A DNA stretch of 64,000 bases. It comes from an uncultured Clostridia bacterium. GTDB lineage: Bacteria; Bacillota; Clostridia; Oscillospirales; Oscillospiraceae. Under the pieces are notes generated by a model that did no database searches, had not been told where the DNA came from, and saw nothing but the letters and a program-made list of their open reading frames with translations. The stretch lies in NCBI GenBank assembly GCA_945482615.1, contig CALYRG010000001.1:45563-109562 (forward strand), given 5' to 3'. The translations under genes were made by a program, and so were the position numbers. Shown here one piece after another: positions 25,080 to 33,155 of the stretch (its first letter is position 1; every line of letters begins with the position of its first letter).

Positions 25080-26423
25080 TCAGCTTGCCCGGGTTTTGTT
25101 CTTCTTTTCAAAGAAGTAGTAGGCAGGCAGTCCAGTCACCAGAGCAACCACACTGGCGATCAGAGCAGCAGTGGGAGCCCACAGGAATGTGGATACCAGC
25201 AGAATTCCGTTGGCCAGAATGGCAATGACTGTCATGGTCTTCCAGGCAGGACAGCGCCAGCCAGGATTGTAATCCGCCTTTCTGTGGTGGACAAACATGG
25301 TGCAGAACACCAGCATATTCTTAACCAGGCAGATGAAGGTGAAGTATCCCAGCAGGTCATTGATACCGGAAACACATACCAGGATGATGGCATATACTGC
25401 CTGCGCCATCAGCGCAAAGGAAGGAGTATTATACTTGGGATGGACTTCAGCAAAGCGGCTGTACCAAAGGCCGTCCTTAGCCATGGCGTACTCCAGACGG
25501 GGCTGATACATCGTTGCGCCGGAAACAGAACCAGTGATGACCACAATGGCCAGCAGTGCGGTGACGACACCGGCAGCCTGGCCGATGACAGGAATCTTGG
25601 AGAAGGCCAGAGCGATGGGTGCATCAGAGGCTGCCAGCTCTTCCAGCGGGATCAGTCCTGCAGCGATGGTGGACAGGCCGGCGTACAGCGCAATGACGAT
25701 GGCAATGCAGTAAATCATTACCCGGGGCATGGTTCTGTTGGGATCTTTGACCTCGCCGGCCATGTAGCATGCACCGACGGCGCCGTCATAGGACCAGGTT
25801 GTAGCGGATACGCCGGCCAGCAGAGCAGCAAGTCCCACAGGAGCTCCCGCAACGGCAGGGGTGGTGATCAGATCGGAATGCATATAGAAAATTCCAACAC
25901 CTACCAGCAGGAAGAAGGGCAGCATCTTCAGACTGGTGACGAAAGCCTGGAACCTTGCGCCGGCTTCCACAGAACGGTAGTGCAGGGCCGTGAAGGCAAC
26001 AATCAGCGCAATTGCCACCAGCTTGACCGCTACGCCGGACAAGGCCGGGATAAAGAACGCAAGATAGTTGGCAATGGCAAGGGACATGACCGAACAGGTG
26101 GATGGATCCGTTGCCCAGAATGCCAGCCAGCCATTCAGAAATGCCACAGGGCGCCAGCCGGCTTCCTTTAGCCAGGTATACTGTCCGCCGTCTTCGGGAT
26201 AGGCCGATGCCAGTTCCGCGTACAGCAGGTTTTGGGGGATCATGATCAGGCCGCCAATAACAAAGCTGGCAATCAGCATCAGGGCGGAGCCGGAAGCTCC
26301 GGCGACCTCTGCCAGGGAAGAGAAAATACCGGAACCCACTGTTGTTCCAACCGCCACTGCCAGTGCAGCGCCCAAGCCTAGTTTTCGTTTCAGTTCACCC
26401 TGAGGCTGAAGAGTTTCTTTCAT
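25080..26423 (-). CDS. APC family amino acid/amine permease
   Basis: 447 residues, about 12 membrane segments. The start 'LGLGAALAVAVGTTVGSGIFSSLAEVAGASGSA' is the APC superfamily substrate-binding helix 1 with its GSGIF turn, and 'YAELASAYPEDGGQYTWLKEAGW' is helix 3. The protein resembles LAT-type exchangers rather than purine permeases. Between an SDR gene and RidA gene on the same strand, it probably imports the nitrogen compound, or a product amino acid, handled by the locus. GGAGC is upstream of the ATG. Confidence 0.88.
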   Translation of the reverse strand: MKETLQPQGELKRKLGLGAALAVAVGTTVGSGIFSSLAEVAGASGSALMLIASFVIGGLIMIPQNLLYAELASAYPEDGGQYTWLKEAGWRPVAFLNGWLAFWATDPSTCSVMSLAIANYLAFFIPALSGVAVKLVAIALIVAFTALHYRSVEAGARFQAFVTSLKMLPFFLLVGVGIFYMHSDLITTPAVAGAPVGLAALLAGVSATTWSYDGAVGACYMAGEVKDPNRTMPRVMIYCIAIVIALYAGLSTIAAGLIPLEELAASDAPIALAFSKIPVIGQAAGVVTALLAIVVITGSVSGATMYQPRLEYAMAKDGLWYSRFAEVHPKYNTPSFALMAQAVYAIILVCVSGINDLLGYFTFICLVKNMLVFCTMFVHHRKADYNPGWRCPAWKTMTVIAILANGILLVSTFLWAPTAALIASVVALVTGLPAYYFFEKKNKTRAS

Positions 26424-26465
26424 ATTATTATTGCTCCTTTCGTTCTCCTGATTCTCTGTGGATGC

Positions 26466-27218
26466 TTAATGTGCCGTGTATCCACCGTCCACCATAAGAT
26501 GCGTGCCGGTAATGAAGGAGGATTCCTCACTGGCAAAAAACGCGACAGCATAGGCCATATCGATGGGCTGGCCCAAGCGCTTCAGCGGGTAGCTGGCAAC
26601 AAGCCGGGCAACTTCGCCCTCGTAGTTTCCGGTGCGGGACATATCCTTGACGAAAGAAGGAGTTTCCGTTCCGGACGGACAAACCACATTGACCCGGATC
26701 CCAAAGGGCGCCAGCTCCAGCGCCAGGCTTTTGGCGAACTGAATAATTCCACCCTTGGAGGTGTTGTACGCAAGGCTTTCCACGCAGCCTACTACGCCCA
26801 ACTCGCTTCCCGTGCAGATGATGGAGCCATGGCTGCTTTTTTTCATAAGCGGCAGAGCGTATTTCGCACACAGGAAGTAGCCCTTGAGGTTGACATTCAT
26901 CACCTTGTCCCAGTCTTCTTCCGTGGTGTCCCAAAGGGTCTTGCTCAGGGAATAGGCTGCGTTGTTGAACAGGACATCCACCACGCCGTATTTCTCTTCC
27001 ACAGCCTGAAACAGAGCCTGCACCTGACGGGAATCGCTGACGTCCGCCTTATAGAACCAGGCTTTCTCCCCCAGCTCCCGCTCCAGCGCCGTACCACGCT
27101 CCTCATTGCGGCCGACGATCACCACGCGAGCTCCGCGTTCAACGAAGAGCCGTACAGTCGCCTCTCCAATGCCGCTGGTGCCGCCGGTGATGACCGCAAC
27201 GTAATCCTTCAAGTTCAT
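26466..27218 (-). CDS. SDR family NAD(P)-dependent oxidoreductase
   Basis: 250 residues, a classical short-chain dehydrogenase. The cofactor motif 'VITGGTSGIGEATVRLFVERGARVVIVGRNEER' is near the N-terminus, 'NNAAYS' follows, and the active site has Ser in 'IICTGSELG' and 'YNTSKGG' (Tyr-x-x-x-Lys). 'FFASEESSFITGTHLMVDGGY' closes the fold. It oxidises or reduces a hydroxy or keto group of an unknown substrate. The Arg after the glycine motif ('GRNEER') hints at NADP, but this is not firm. It is the first gene of the SDR-permease-RidA set, divergent from a LacI regulator. Confidence 0.92.
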   Translation of the reverse strand: MNLKDYVAVITGGTSGIGEATVRLFVERGARVVIVGRNEERGTALERELGEKAWFYKADVSDSRQVQALFQAVEEKYGVVDVLFNNAAYSLSKTLWDTTEEDWDKVMNVNLKGYFLCAKYALPLMKKSSHGSIICTGSELGVVGCVESLAYNTSKGGIIQFAKSLALELAPFGIRVNVVCPSGTETPSFVKDMSRTGNYEGEVARLVASYPLKRLGQPIDMAYAVAFFASEESSFITGTHLMVDGGYTAH

Positions 27219-27250
27219 AATATTTCCTCCTTTGATAAAAAAGATCGTTA

Positions 27251-27264
27251 ATACGATTTAATTA
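27251..27264. promoter_or_regulatory. Candidate LacI-type operator (SDR promoter)
   Basis: ATACGATTTAATTA, inside the imperfect palindrome GTTAAT-N8-ATTAAC, just downstream of the SDR -10 box. 13 of 14 bases recur at the M20 amidase promoter (32828-32841). Confidence 0.55.
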
Positions 27265-27272
27265 ACAATTTA

Positions 27273-27301
27273 ATTATATAGTCAATTCTATCTGTTGTCA
27301 A
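27273..27301 (-). promoter_or_regulatory. Consensus promoter of the SDR-permease-RidA set
   Basis: On the minus strand TTGACA and TATAAT are separated by exactly 17 nt, about 55 nt before the SDR start. Confidence 0.75.
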
Positions 27302-27364
27302 TAGGCAATTTACCAAAACAGGATAAATATTTCCCCGATTTTTAATCTTTATTTGAATTCTCTC

Positions 27365-27393
27365 TTGAAAGAGTCACTTACATAGAATATAAT
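27365..27393 (+). promoter_or_regulatory. Promoter of the LacI family gene
   Basis: TTGAAA and TATAAT with 17-nt spacing, about 40 nt before the start codon. Confidence 0.7.
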
Positions 27394-27432
27394 AAAATCA
27401 AGTAATATTATTAATATCTGAGAGGTGTTATT

Positions 27433-28491
27433 ATGAAGCGCGCCACATCCAAAGATGTTGCGAAACTTGCAGGTGTATCTCAGACAACGGTTTCCTTTGT
27501 CATTAACAATACCCCGGGAGTATCTCTTTCAGAGGAGACCCGCAGGAAGGTTCTGGACGCTGCAAAACAGCTGCAGTACATCCCCAACTCCTTTGCAAAG
27601 GGGCTGAAAACAAGCCAGTCCAAGCTCTTGGGGGTTTTTCTCCCTACAATGAACAACCCGTACTATCCTATGCTAATGCAGTACATTGAAAAATACACCG
27701 CGAAGCTTGGCTACAATGTGATTCTATGCTGTACCTATCGGAATTCTGAGCGAGAGAAGGCCTATCTCGACCTGTGCGAGGAGAAACGCGTGGACGGAAT
27801 CATCTATCTGTTCACCCCAAACTGGATCAAGCGAGTAATTCAGCTTTCCCATACCATACCGGTGGTTCTGCTCAGTGAGAAATCAGATGAGGTACCTCTG
27901 AACACCATCAGCCTGAACGGTTTTCAGTGCGGGCAGCTGGTAGCCAGGCACCTGCTGGAGCTTGGCCACAGAAAAATTGCCTATCTGCTTAGCTCTGTTA
28001 CGTCCGTCTCCCTCACCCGCGCCAAGCGGCTGGAGGGGGTTCGGAACGCCATTCGGGACGCAAATCTGCCGCCCGAGACCCTTCGGGTTTTAACCGCTCC
28101 CCAGGGTGATTCCGGTCAATCCGAGGCAGAAGCCGGGTATTCCATGATGGATCAGCTGCTGAAAGAGGGGGAGATTACAGCGGTTATCGGTGTGAATGAC
28201 CTTGTCGCCTTCGGCGCTCTTTCCCGGGTTCTGAACTCCGCAGACAAAAAGGTTCCGCAGGACATATCCATCTGCGGATTCGATAATATCTATCTGGCCA
28301 GTATGGCCCATCCCAGAATCACCACGGTTTCATATTGCACGGAGGCTCTGTGCAAGCTTGCGGTTGATATGGTGCTGAAGGTTTCCGAAGATACCGATGT
28401 CCTAAAGCTGGCCAGCGAGCCGCAGCTTATCATCCGGGAATCAACCGGTCCCGCCCCCCGGGGAGACATCCAGGCTCTGGCAGAAGAATAA
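27433..28491 (+). CDS. LacI family transcriptional regulator
   Basis: 352 residues. The N-terminal helix-turn-helix and hinge read 'ATSKDVAKLAGVSQTTVSFVINNTPGVSLSEETRRKVLDAAKQLQYIPNSFAKGLKT'. The rest is a periplasmic-binding-protein-like ligand domain ('LLGVFLPTMNNPYYPMLMQ', 'DLVAFGALSRVL', 'DISICGFDNIYLASMAHPRITTVS'). It is divergent from the SDR set and convergent with the amidohydrolase operon. A shared near-palindromic sequence in both promoters of the locus is its probable operator. The ligand is probably the imported compound or a ring-opened product. Confidence 0.92.
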   Translation: MKRATSKDVAKLAGVSQTTVSFVINNTPGVSLSEETRRKVLDAAKQLQYIPNSFAKGLKTSQSKLLGVFLPTMNNPYYPMLMQYIEKYTAKLGYNVILCCTYRNSEREKAYLDLCEEKRVDGIIYLFTPNWIKRVIQLSHTIPVVLLSEKSDEVPLNTISLNGFQCGQLVARHLLELGHRKIAYLLSSVTSVSLTRAKRLEGVRNAIRDANLPPETLRVLTAPQGDSGQSEAEAGYSMMDQLLKEGEITAVIGVNDLVAFGALSRVLNSADKKVPQDISICGFDNIYLASMAHPRITTVSYCTEALCKLAVDMVLKVSEDTDVLKLASEPQLIIRESTGPAPRGDIQALAEE

Positions 28492-28522
28492 CGCAGTCAC
28501 AGTGCCTGCAGGATCAACTGAA

Positions 28523-28562
28523 TAAAAAAAGCGGGAGAATCCATTTTCAGTGGGTTCTCCCG
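28523..28562. terminator. Bidirectional terminator
   Basis: CGGGAGAA/TTCTCCCG stem. On the minus strand it is followed by CTTTTTTTATT, which ends the amidohydrolase operon; the plus strand serves the lacI-type gene. Confidence 0.8.
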
Positions 28563-28606
28563 TTATTGGTATTGATACAATTGCCTGTTCCAAACGCTTT
28601 GAACAA

Positions 28607-29980
28607 TTACCACTCCGGCCGGATCATGCAGCCATAGCCGGGACGCTCTGTAATAACACCATCCCGGTAAACAGCTTTTCCGCGAACCCAGGTGGAGACA
28701 ACGCGGCAGTGAAGATTTCTGCCCTCGTGGGCGAATTTATCGAGCCTGCTCTTGGAGAAGCTGTTTCTTCTGCTGAAAGTCCAGCTGGTGTCCAGATCCG
28801 CCAGATAGAAATCCGCATCCGAGCCGACTCTCAGCACCCCCTTGCGCGGATACAGACCAAATCGCTTTGCCGCATTGGTTGCCGTAAACGCGGCAAAACG
28901 CTGCAGGGACATATTTCTGTTCCGAACCCCTTCTTCCAGGAGCAGCGGGATTGCCAGATCAATCTCCGGGGCACCGCAGGCCGCCTTGCGCAGATCGCCA
29001 TCAGCAGGAATTTTATCCTCCTGCAAATAGGGGGCGTGGTCTGTTCCGAGATAGTCGATGGTTCCGTCAAGCACATAGTCCCACAGCTTTTCCATCCGGG
29101 CACGGCTCCGCAATGGGGGATTAATCATGGCAAAGGTGCCCAGATAGCCGTGATCCTGGTAATTCAGTGTGAGATAATGCGCACAGGTTTCCACGGTTAC
29201 ATCCACACCCCGCCGACGGGCCTCCGCGATACACTCCGCTCCCTCCGGAATGGACATATGGCAGATATGCAGCTTGCATCCGGTTCTTTCCGCATAAAGC
29301 AGAAGCGTGTTGATGGCTGTCAGCTCTGCCAGCCAGGGCCGGCTGGCATCATGCACAGCCAGTGACCAGGGTTCCGCCCCATGCTCCTCAGAAAACCCCT
29401 TCACCAGGGTTCTGTCCTCTGCATGTGCCCCGAAAATACCGTTAAAGGACGCAACCTTTTCCATTTCCTTCAGCTGGTGATATTCATCCGAAAATGGGTA
29501 GTTGGGTCCGGCATCCACAGTAAAGGCTTTAAAGCCGACACATCCCAGGCGGTGCAGCGAGAGGAACTGGTCCATATTTTCGGGCGTTGCAGCGCCCCAG
29601 AAGGCGTAATCGATCAGCGCCTTCCGTTCCGCTCTTTCCTTCTTCCATTCAAAGGCTGCCGGATCTTTGACAGGAAGCTCAGGCGTATTGGGCATATCCA
29701 GAACTGTTGTAAAACCGCCGGATGCTGCTGCCTGTGTTCCGTGCTCCAGATCTTCCCGCTCCTCGGCTCCCGGTTCAAAGAAGTGCGGATGGGTATCGAT
29801 GGCACCGGGGAGCATGGTCATTGCCTGCGCGTCCACCAGTTGGTCTGCCTGACAGCTCGGTTCTCCGGGGCCCATCACGACGATTTTTCCCTCTGCAATG
29901 CCCACATACCCCAGAAAGACAGTGTCCTCGGCTACAATCCGAGCGTTGCGGATAATCAGATCACATTTCACGTTACTCAC
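28607..29980 (-). CDS. Dihydroorotase-like cyclic amidohydrolase (allantoinase/hydantoinase group)
   Basis: 457 residues. The metal site of the group is complete: 'GAIDTHPHFFEPG' (His64, His66), 'VGFKAFTV' with the Lys to be carboxylated (about 151), 'AHAED' (His186), 'LHICHMS' (His241 region) and 'LGTDHAP' (Asp314). 'LKAASGGFTTVLDMPNT'-like glycine turn is present. These enzymes open cyclic amides such as allantoin, hydantoins or dihydropyrimidines. Sequence features do not separate these substrates with certainty, though 'HFFEPG' and 'DMPNT' look closer to allantoinase/dihydroorotase than to DHPases. It is the last gene of an operon with another amidohydrolase (1-nt gap) and an M20 amidase. 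Confidence 0.85.
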   Translation of the reverse strand: MSNVKCDLIIRNARIVAEDTVFLGYVGIAEGKIVVMGPGEPSCQADQLVDAQAMTMLPGAIDTHPHFFEPGAEEREDLEHGTQAAASGGFTTVLDMPNTPELPVKDPAAFEWKKERAERKALIDYAFWGAATPENMDQFLSLHRLGCVGFKAFTVDAGPNYPFSDEYHQLKEMEKVASFNGIFGAHAEDRTLVKGFSEEHGAEPWSLAVHDASRPWLAELTAINTLLLYAERTGCKLHICHMSIPEGAECIAEARRRGVDVTVETCAHYLTLNYQDHGYLGTFAMINPPLRSRARMEKLWDYVLDGTIDYLGTDHAPYLQEDKIPADGDLRKAACGAPEIDLAIPLLLEEGVRNRNMSLQRFAAFTATNAAKRFGLYPRKGVLRVGSDADFYLADLDTSWTFSRRNSFSKSRLDKFAHEGRNLHCRVVSTWVRGKAVYRDGVITERPGYGCMIRPEW

Positions 29981-29981
29981 C

Positions 29982-31421
29982 TCAAAGCTCCTGATTTTTC
30001 ATCATGGCGTGCAGTCTGGATTCCGGGATTTTCGAAAACGGTTCCTGAGCTGCCCGGCAAACACGTTCTACCGCTTCCTGTGCATCCCGAACGACCTGCT
30101 TTTCGTCCACCGAAAGAACCTTAAAATCTTCCACAAGCACTCTCCCGTCTACCATTACCAGCTCCACCTCGCTGCCCTTTGCAGAGTATACCAGATTGGG
30201 GACAACGTTGCGCACCGGCTGCATAATGACCGGGGAAAGACACGGCTGAGTCATATCGATCATCAGCAGATCCGCTTTCTTCCCGGGTTCGATGGATCCG
30301 ATTTCACTGCCGAGGCCAATCGCCCGCGCAGCCTCGATGGTTGCCATCCGCAAAACCTTTCCTGCCGGGAAAACGGCGGGGTTTTTCGCCTTGCACTTGT
30401 TCAGTATTGCGGTGAACTTCATTTCGTTGAACATGTTGTTGCAGTTATTTCCGGGAGCCTGGTCGGAGCCCAGAGCCAGCCTGTCGCTGACCTCCAGGAA
30501 TTCCGCCGCAGGCGGGACAATCCCATCGATGATTGCAATGCTTCCGCTGCACAGAATCATTCCCGCACCTCTGGAAGCAAGCAGCTGGGTTTCCTCCCGC
30601 GTAGCCTCTGTTAAGTGAACCGCCAGAAGCCGGGAGTTGAGGTAGCCGATTTCATCCAGGAAGGGAATGGAGCGCTTTCCATACCGTTTGAGCATCTGGT
30701 TGATCTCTCTGTCTCCCTGAGAAACATGCATATGGATGCCGGTATCCAGCCGCAGCGCAGCAGCCTGTATCTCCATAAGCAGTTCCTTGCTGCACATATC
30801 CGGTCCCTGTGGTCCAAGCATACAGGTGATTCTTCCGTTTTCACGCCCGTGCCACCGCTGGATCAGATCCAGATTCCGGCAGTATTTTTTGTTTCCCTGG
30901 GCAGGATCAAATTCATACAGTTCCCCCACCGCCGTCTTGTTTTTCTCGGGCAGCTCGCTGATGAGTTCCGCGACGCGCGCCCGGGTTCCCACCCGAACAT
31001 GATTTTGAACGATCTGCGTCATAGGCGTGTCGAAATCGCAGAACGTTGTCGTACCGGCCTTAAGTGCTTCCACAATATTCATCAGAGAGCCCTTGCAGAC
31101 TGCGTCCGTATCCTTTCGCAGCTCCTGCTCAAAGGGCCACAGTCCATGCTGCATCCAGTTGTTCAGGTCCTGGGACACTCCCCGGACAAGGGCATCTCCG
31201 GTGTGGATGTGTGCGTCGATCAGGCCTGGCATCACCACTTTCCCCGAAGCGTTGATAACTCTGTGGGCCGACCACTCCGAAAGGACTTGCTCTGTAGTCC
31301 CCACCGCACTGATCCGACTCCCGGTTACAGCGACCGCTCCGTCTTCCACAATGCCCACACCTTTGCCCTGCATGGTTATCACAATACCATGAATAAACAA
31401 TACATCCGCGTTCGTTTTCAT
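29982..31421 (-). CDS. TRZ/ATZ-type amidohydrolase (deaminase/chlorohydrolase group)
   Basis: 479 residues from an ATG with GGGGAGG 6 nt upstream. The fold is that of MtaD/SsnA/AtzB relatives: 'VVMPGLIDAHIHTGDALVRG' (His71, His73), 'MHVSQGDREI', 'LLAVHLTEATREE' and 'LALGSDQAPGNNCNNMFNEMKF' with the metal Asp. Two usual residues differ: 'APHAPYTCS' is 'GPQGPDMCS', replacing a substrate-pocket His with Gln, and the HxxE of 'HVAET' is 'HVSQG'. That suggests an unusual substrate or altered chemistry. Family members deaminate or hydrolyse N-heterocycles. It sits between an M20 amidase and a dihydroorotase-like enzyme in one operon. Confidence 0.82.
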   Translation of the reverse strand: MKTNADVLFIHGIVITMQGKGVGIVEDGAVAVTGSRISAVGTTEQVLSEWSAHRVINASGKVVMPGLIDAHIHTGDALVRGVSQDLNNWMQHGLWPFEQELRKDTDAVCKGSLMNIVEALKAGTTTFCDFDTPMTQIVQNHVRVGTRARVAELISELPEKNKTAVGELYEFDPAQGNKKYCRNLDLIQRWHGRENGRITCMLGPQGPDMCSKELLMEIQAAALRLDTGIHMHVSQGDREINQMLKRYGKRSIPFLDEIGYLNSRLLAVHLTEATREETQLLASRGAGMILCSGSIAIIDGIVPPAAEFLEVSDRLALGSDQAPGNNCNNMFNEMKFTAILNKCKAKNPAVFPAGKVLRMATIEAARAIGLGSEIGSIEPGKKADLLMIDMTQPCLSPVIMQPVRNVVPNLVYSAKGSEVELVMVDGRVLVEDFKVLSVDEKQVVRDAQEAVERVCRAAQEPFSKIPESRLHAMMKNQEL

Positions 31422-31442
31422 ATCGTTCCTCCCCATGGATTT

Positions 31443-32708
31443 TCAGTCAGCCCAATTGGAAGCGGCAAGCAGGGCGTTGGTCAGCACCTGCGTGCCAAGA
31501 ACCATATCCTCCCGGGTAGTAAACTCCTCCGGACAGTGGCTCAACCCGTCGTTGGAGCTTCGCAGAAACAGCATGCCCATGGGCATAATTCTGGACATGT
31601 TCATAGAATCATGGGCAGGAAAGCTGATCATCCGGTCTTTTTCAACCCCGGTACCGGCCGCCGCTTCTTCAAGAAGCTGAATAAGTTCCGGCGCGCAATG
31701 CGCAGGTTTGAGATTGCATGTCGAGTTTACCGTCCAGGTCAGGCCGCGCTTTTCACACTCACGCTGTGTTACTTCCATCAGGTCCGTATAAAGAGCCTCC
31801 CACTTTTCATCGTCGGCTTCCCGGAAATCCACGGAAATCGTGACGCTGTCTGCAATAATGTTATGCTCACAGGGCGAGACGGAGATGTATCCGACAGTGC
31901 CTCTGGTATCCGGGCCGCAGCGCCTTGCCAGACTCTCCACAGCGGTAATGACGGCCGCTGCGGCAGCCAGAGCATCGTGCCGGTCAGCCATGGCCATGCC
32001 TCCGGCGTGGGCTGCCTTACCAAGAAAGGTAATGTAAAACTGCTTGATTCCCGCCACACAGCTTACAATCGAAAACGGTTTTTCTCTGTCCAGCAAATAG
32101 CGCCCCTGTTCAATATGCATTTCCAGGAACGCGCAGTACGCCTGAGGATCAATTTTACTCTCAGCCAACCGGGAGGGATCCACGCCCATTCCATATTCCC
32201 GCATGGCATCGCTGAGAAGCTGACCGCTTTGGCGGTGCCGAAGGTGAAATGCATAGTCATCCGGGAGCATACCGCACATAGCCTTGCTTCCAAAGGTTCC
32301 TCCCAGGAATTGACTGGCTTCCTCATTAATAAACGCGACCATTTCCAGCGGTCTTCTGTGTGGAAGTCCGGACTCCTTAATGGCAGTCAAAGCCTCCAGT
32401 GCGCCCATAACCCCGGCCAGCCCGTCGAAGCAGCCACCCTGGGGCACGGTATCAAAATGAGAGCCGCTTAAAACCGCGGGAGCCTGTGGCTCCGCCCCCT
32501 CCAGTCTGGCGAAAACATTTCCGACGGTGTCAATTCTTGCCGTCAATCCTGCCTCTTCAATCCAGCGGAGAAGGCACACCACTGCTTCCCGGTACGCCGG
32601 TTCCCAGGCAAAGCGGCTGACTCCCCCTCTGGGATCGCTTCCGATATGTCCCACTTCGTTCAAACGAGTCCAAAGGCGTTCCGGATTAATCTTAACACAT
32701 TCTTTCAT
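31443..32708 (-). CDS. M20 family N-carbamoyl/ureido amidohydrolase (allantoate amidohydrolase-like)
   Basis: 421 residues from an ATG with AAAGGAG upstream. Motifs: 'VLSGSHFDTVPQGGCFDGLAGV' (His84, Asp95), 'VAFINEEASQF' (Glu129, Glu130), 'LEMHIEQGRYL', the dimerisation lid 'FLGKAAHAGGMAMADRHDAL' and 'FPAHDSMNMSRIMPMGMLFLRSSNDGLSHCPEEFTT' with the last metal His. This is the HyuC/AllC subgroup, which splits carbamoyl or ureido groups from ring-opened hydantoins, ureidopropionate or allantoate, releasing CO2 and ammonia. It is first in the operon, so ring opening and carbamoyl removal appear to be encoded together. Confidence 0.9.
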   Translation of the reverse strand: MKECVKINPERLWTRLNEVGHIGSDPRGGVSRFAWEPAYREAVVCLLRWIEEAGLTARIDTVGNVFARLEGAEPQAPAVLSGSHFDTVPQGGCFDGLAGVMGALEALTAIKESGLPHRRPLEMVAFINEEASQFLGGTFGSKAMCGMLPDDYAFHLRHRQSGQLLSDAMREYGMGVDPSRLAESKIDPQAYCAFLEMHIEQGRYLLDREKPFSIVSCVAGIKQFYITFLGKAAHAGGMAMADRHDALAAAAAVITAVESLARRCGPDTRGTVGYISVSPCEHNIIADSVTISVDFREADDEKWEALYTDLMEVTQRECEKRGLTWTVNSTCNLKPAHCAPELIQLLEEAAAGTGVEKDRMISFPAHDSMNMSRIMPMGMLFLRSSNDGLSHCPEEFTTREDMVLGTQVLTNALLAASNWAD

Positions 32709-32827
32709 TTTTGTCTCCTTTACTTTGTAATAATGGTTGCGCACTGCCTCAAAAAAGAGTCAATGCTTCTGACGATAATGAACTCTTGGTACGGGAGCTT
32801 CACAGCCGGTTACTAATTTCATTACTT

Positions 32828-32841
32828 ATACGTTTTAATTA
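32828..32841. promoter_or_regulatory. Candidate LacI-type operator (M20 operon promoter)
   Basis: ATACGTTTTAATTA, 13/14 identical to the element at 27251-27264 at the SDR promoter. It overlaps the -10 box. Confidence 0.55.
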
Positions 32842-32867
32842 TAGTTTAATTCAGGGCCGCTTGTCAA
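32838..32867 (-). promoter_or_regulatory. Promoter of the M20/amidohydrolase operon
   Basis: On the minus strand TTGACA and TATAAT with an 18-nt spacer, about 125 nt before the M20 start codon. Confidence 0.7.
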
Positions 32868-33037
32868 TATCCAAAACCTGCTTTTTTCAATTTTTTTGTG
32901 CGCAGATTAATCCTCTGCTTTCATCCCGTTCCCAGCTCCGTTGCACGAATTGGTACCAGAACCTCCGGCGCATAGCAGTCCAGGGCTTTCCGGTATAAGA
33001 AAAAGGTTATATCCTGCACAAGATGCCCCTTTTTCTA

Positions 33038-33052
33038 TGCACATTGTGTGCA
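33038..33052. promoter_or_regulatory. TGCACA-TTG-TGTGCA palindrome
   Basis: Perfect 6-bp inverted repeat with 3-nt centre, about 45 nt upstream of the MATE promoter. Candidate operator for an unknown regulator. Apart from this and the two promoters, the 447-nt gap from 32709 to 33155 shows nothing I can name. Confidence 0.35.
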
Positions 33053-33096
33053 AAAGGGTACCGGCTTCGAGGAAATAAATTGTGAAGCATTGATTG

Positions 33097-33125
33097 TTGA
33101 CTTCCGACAAAAGTGGTGCTATTAT
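33097..33125 (+). promoter_or_regulatory. Promoter of the third MATE gene
   Basis: TTGACT and TATTAT with 17-nt spacing, about 30 nt before the start codon. Confidence 0.65.
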
Positions 33126-33155
33126 TTTGTGCAAATCATACAAGGAGGGTTTTCT

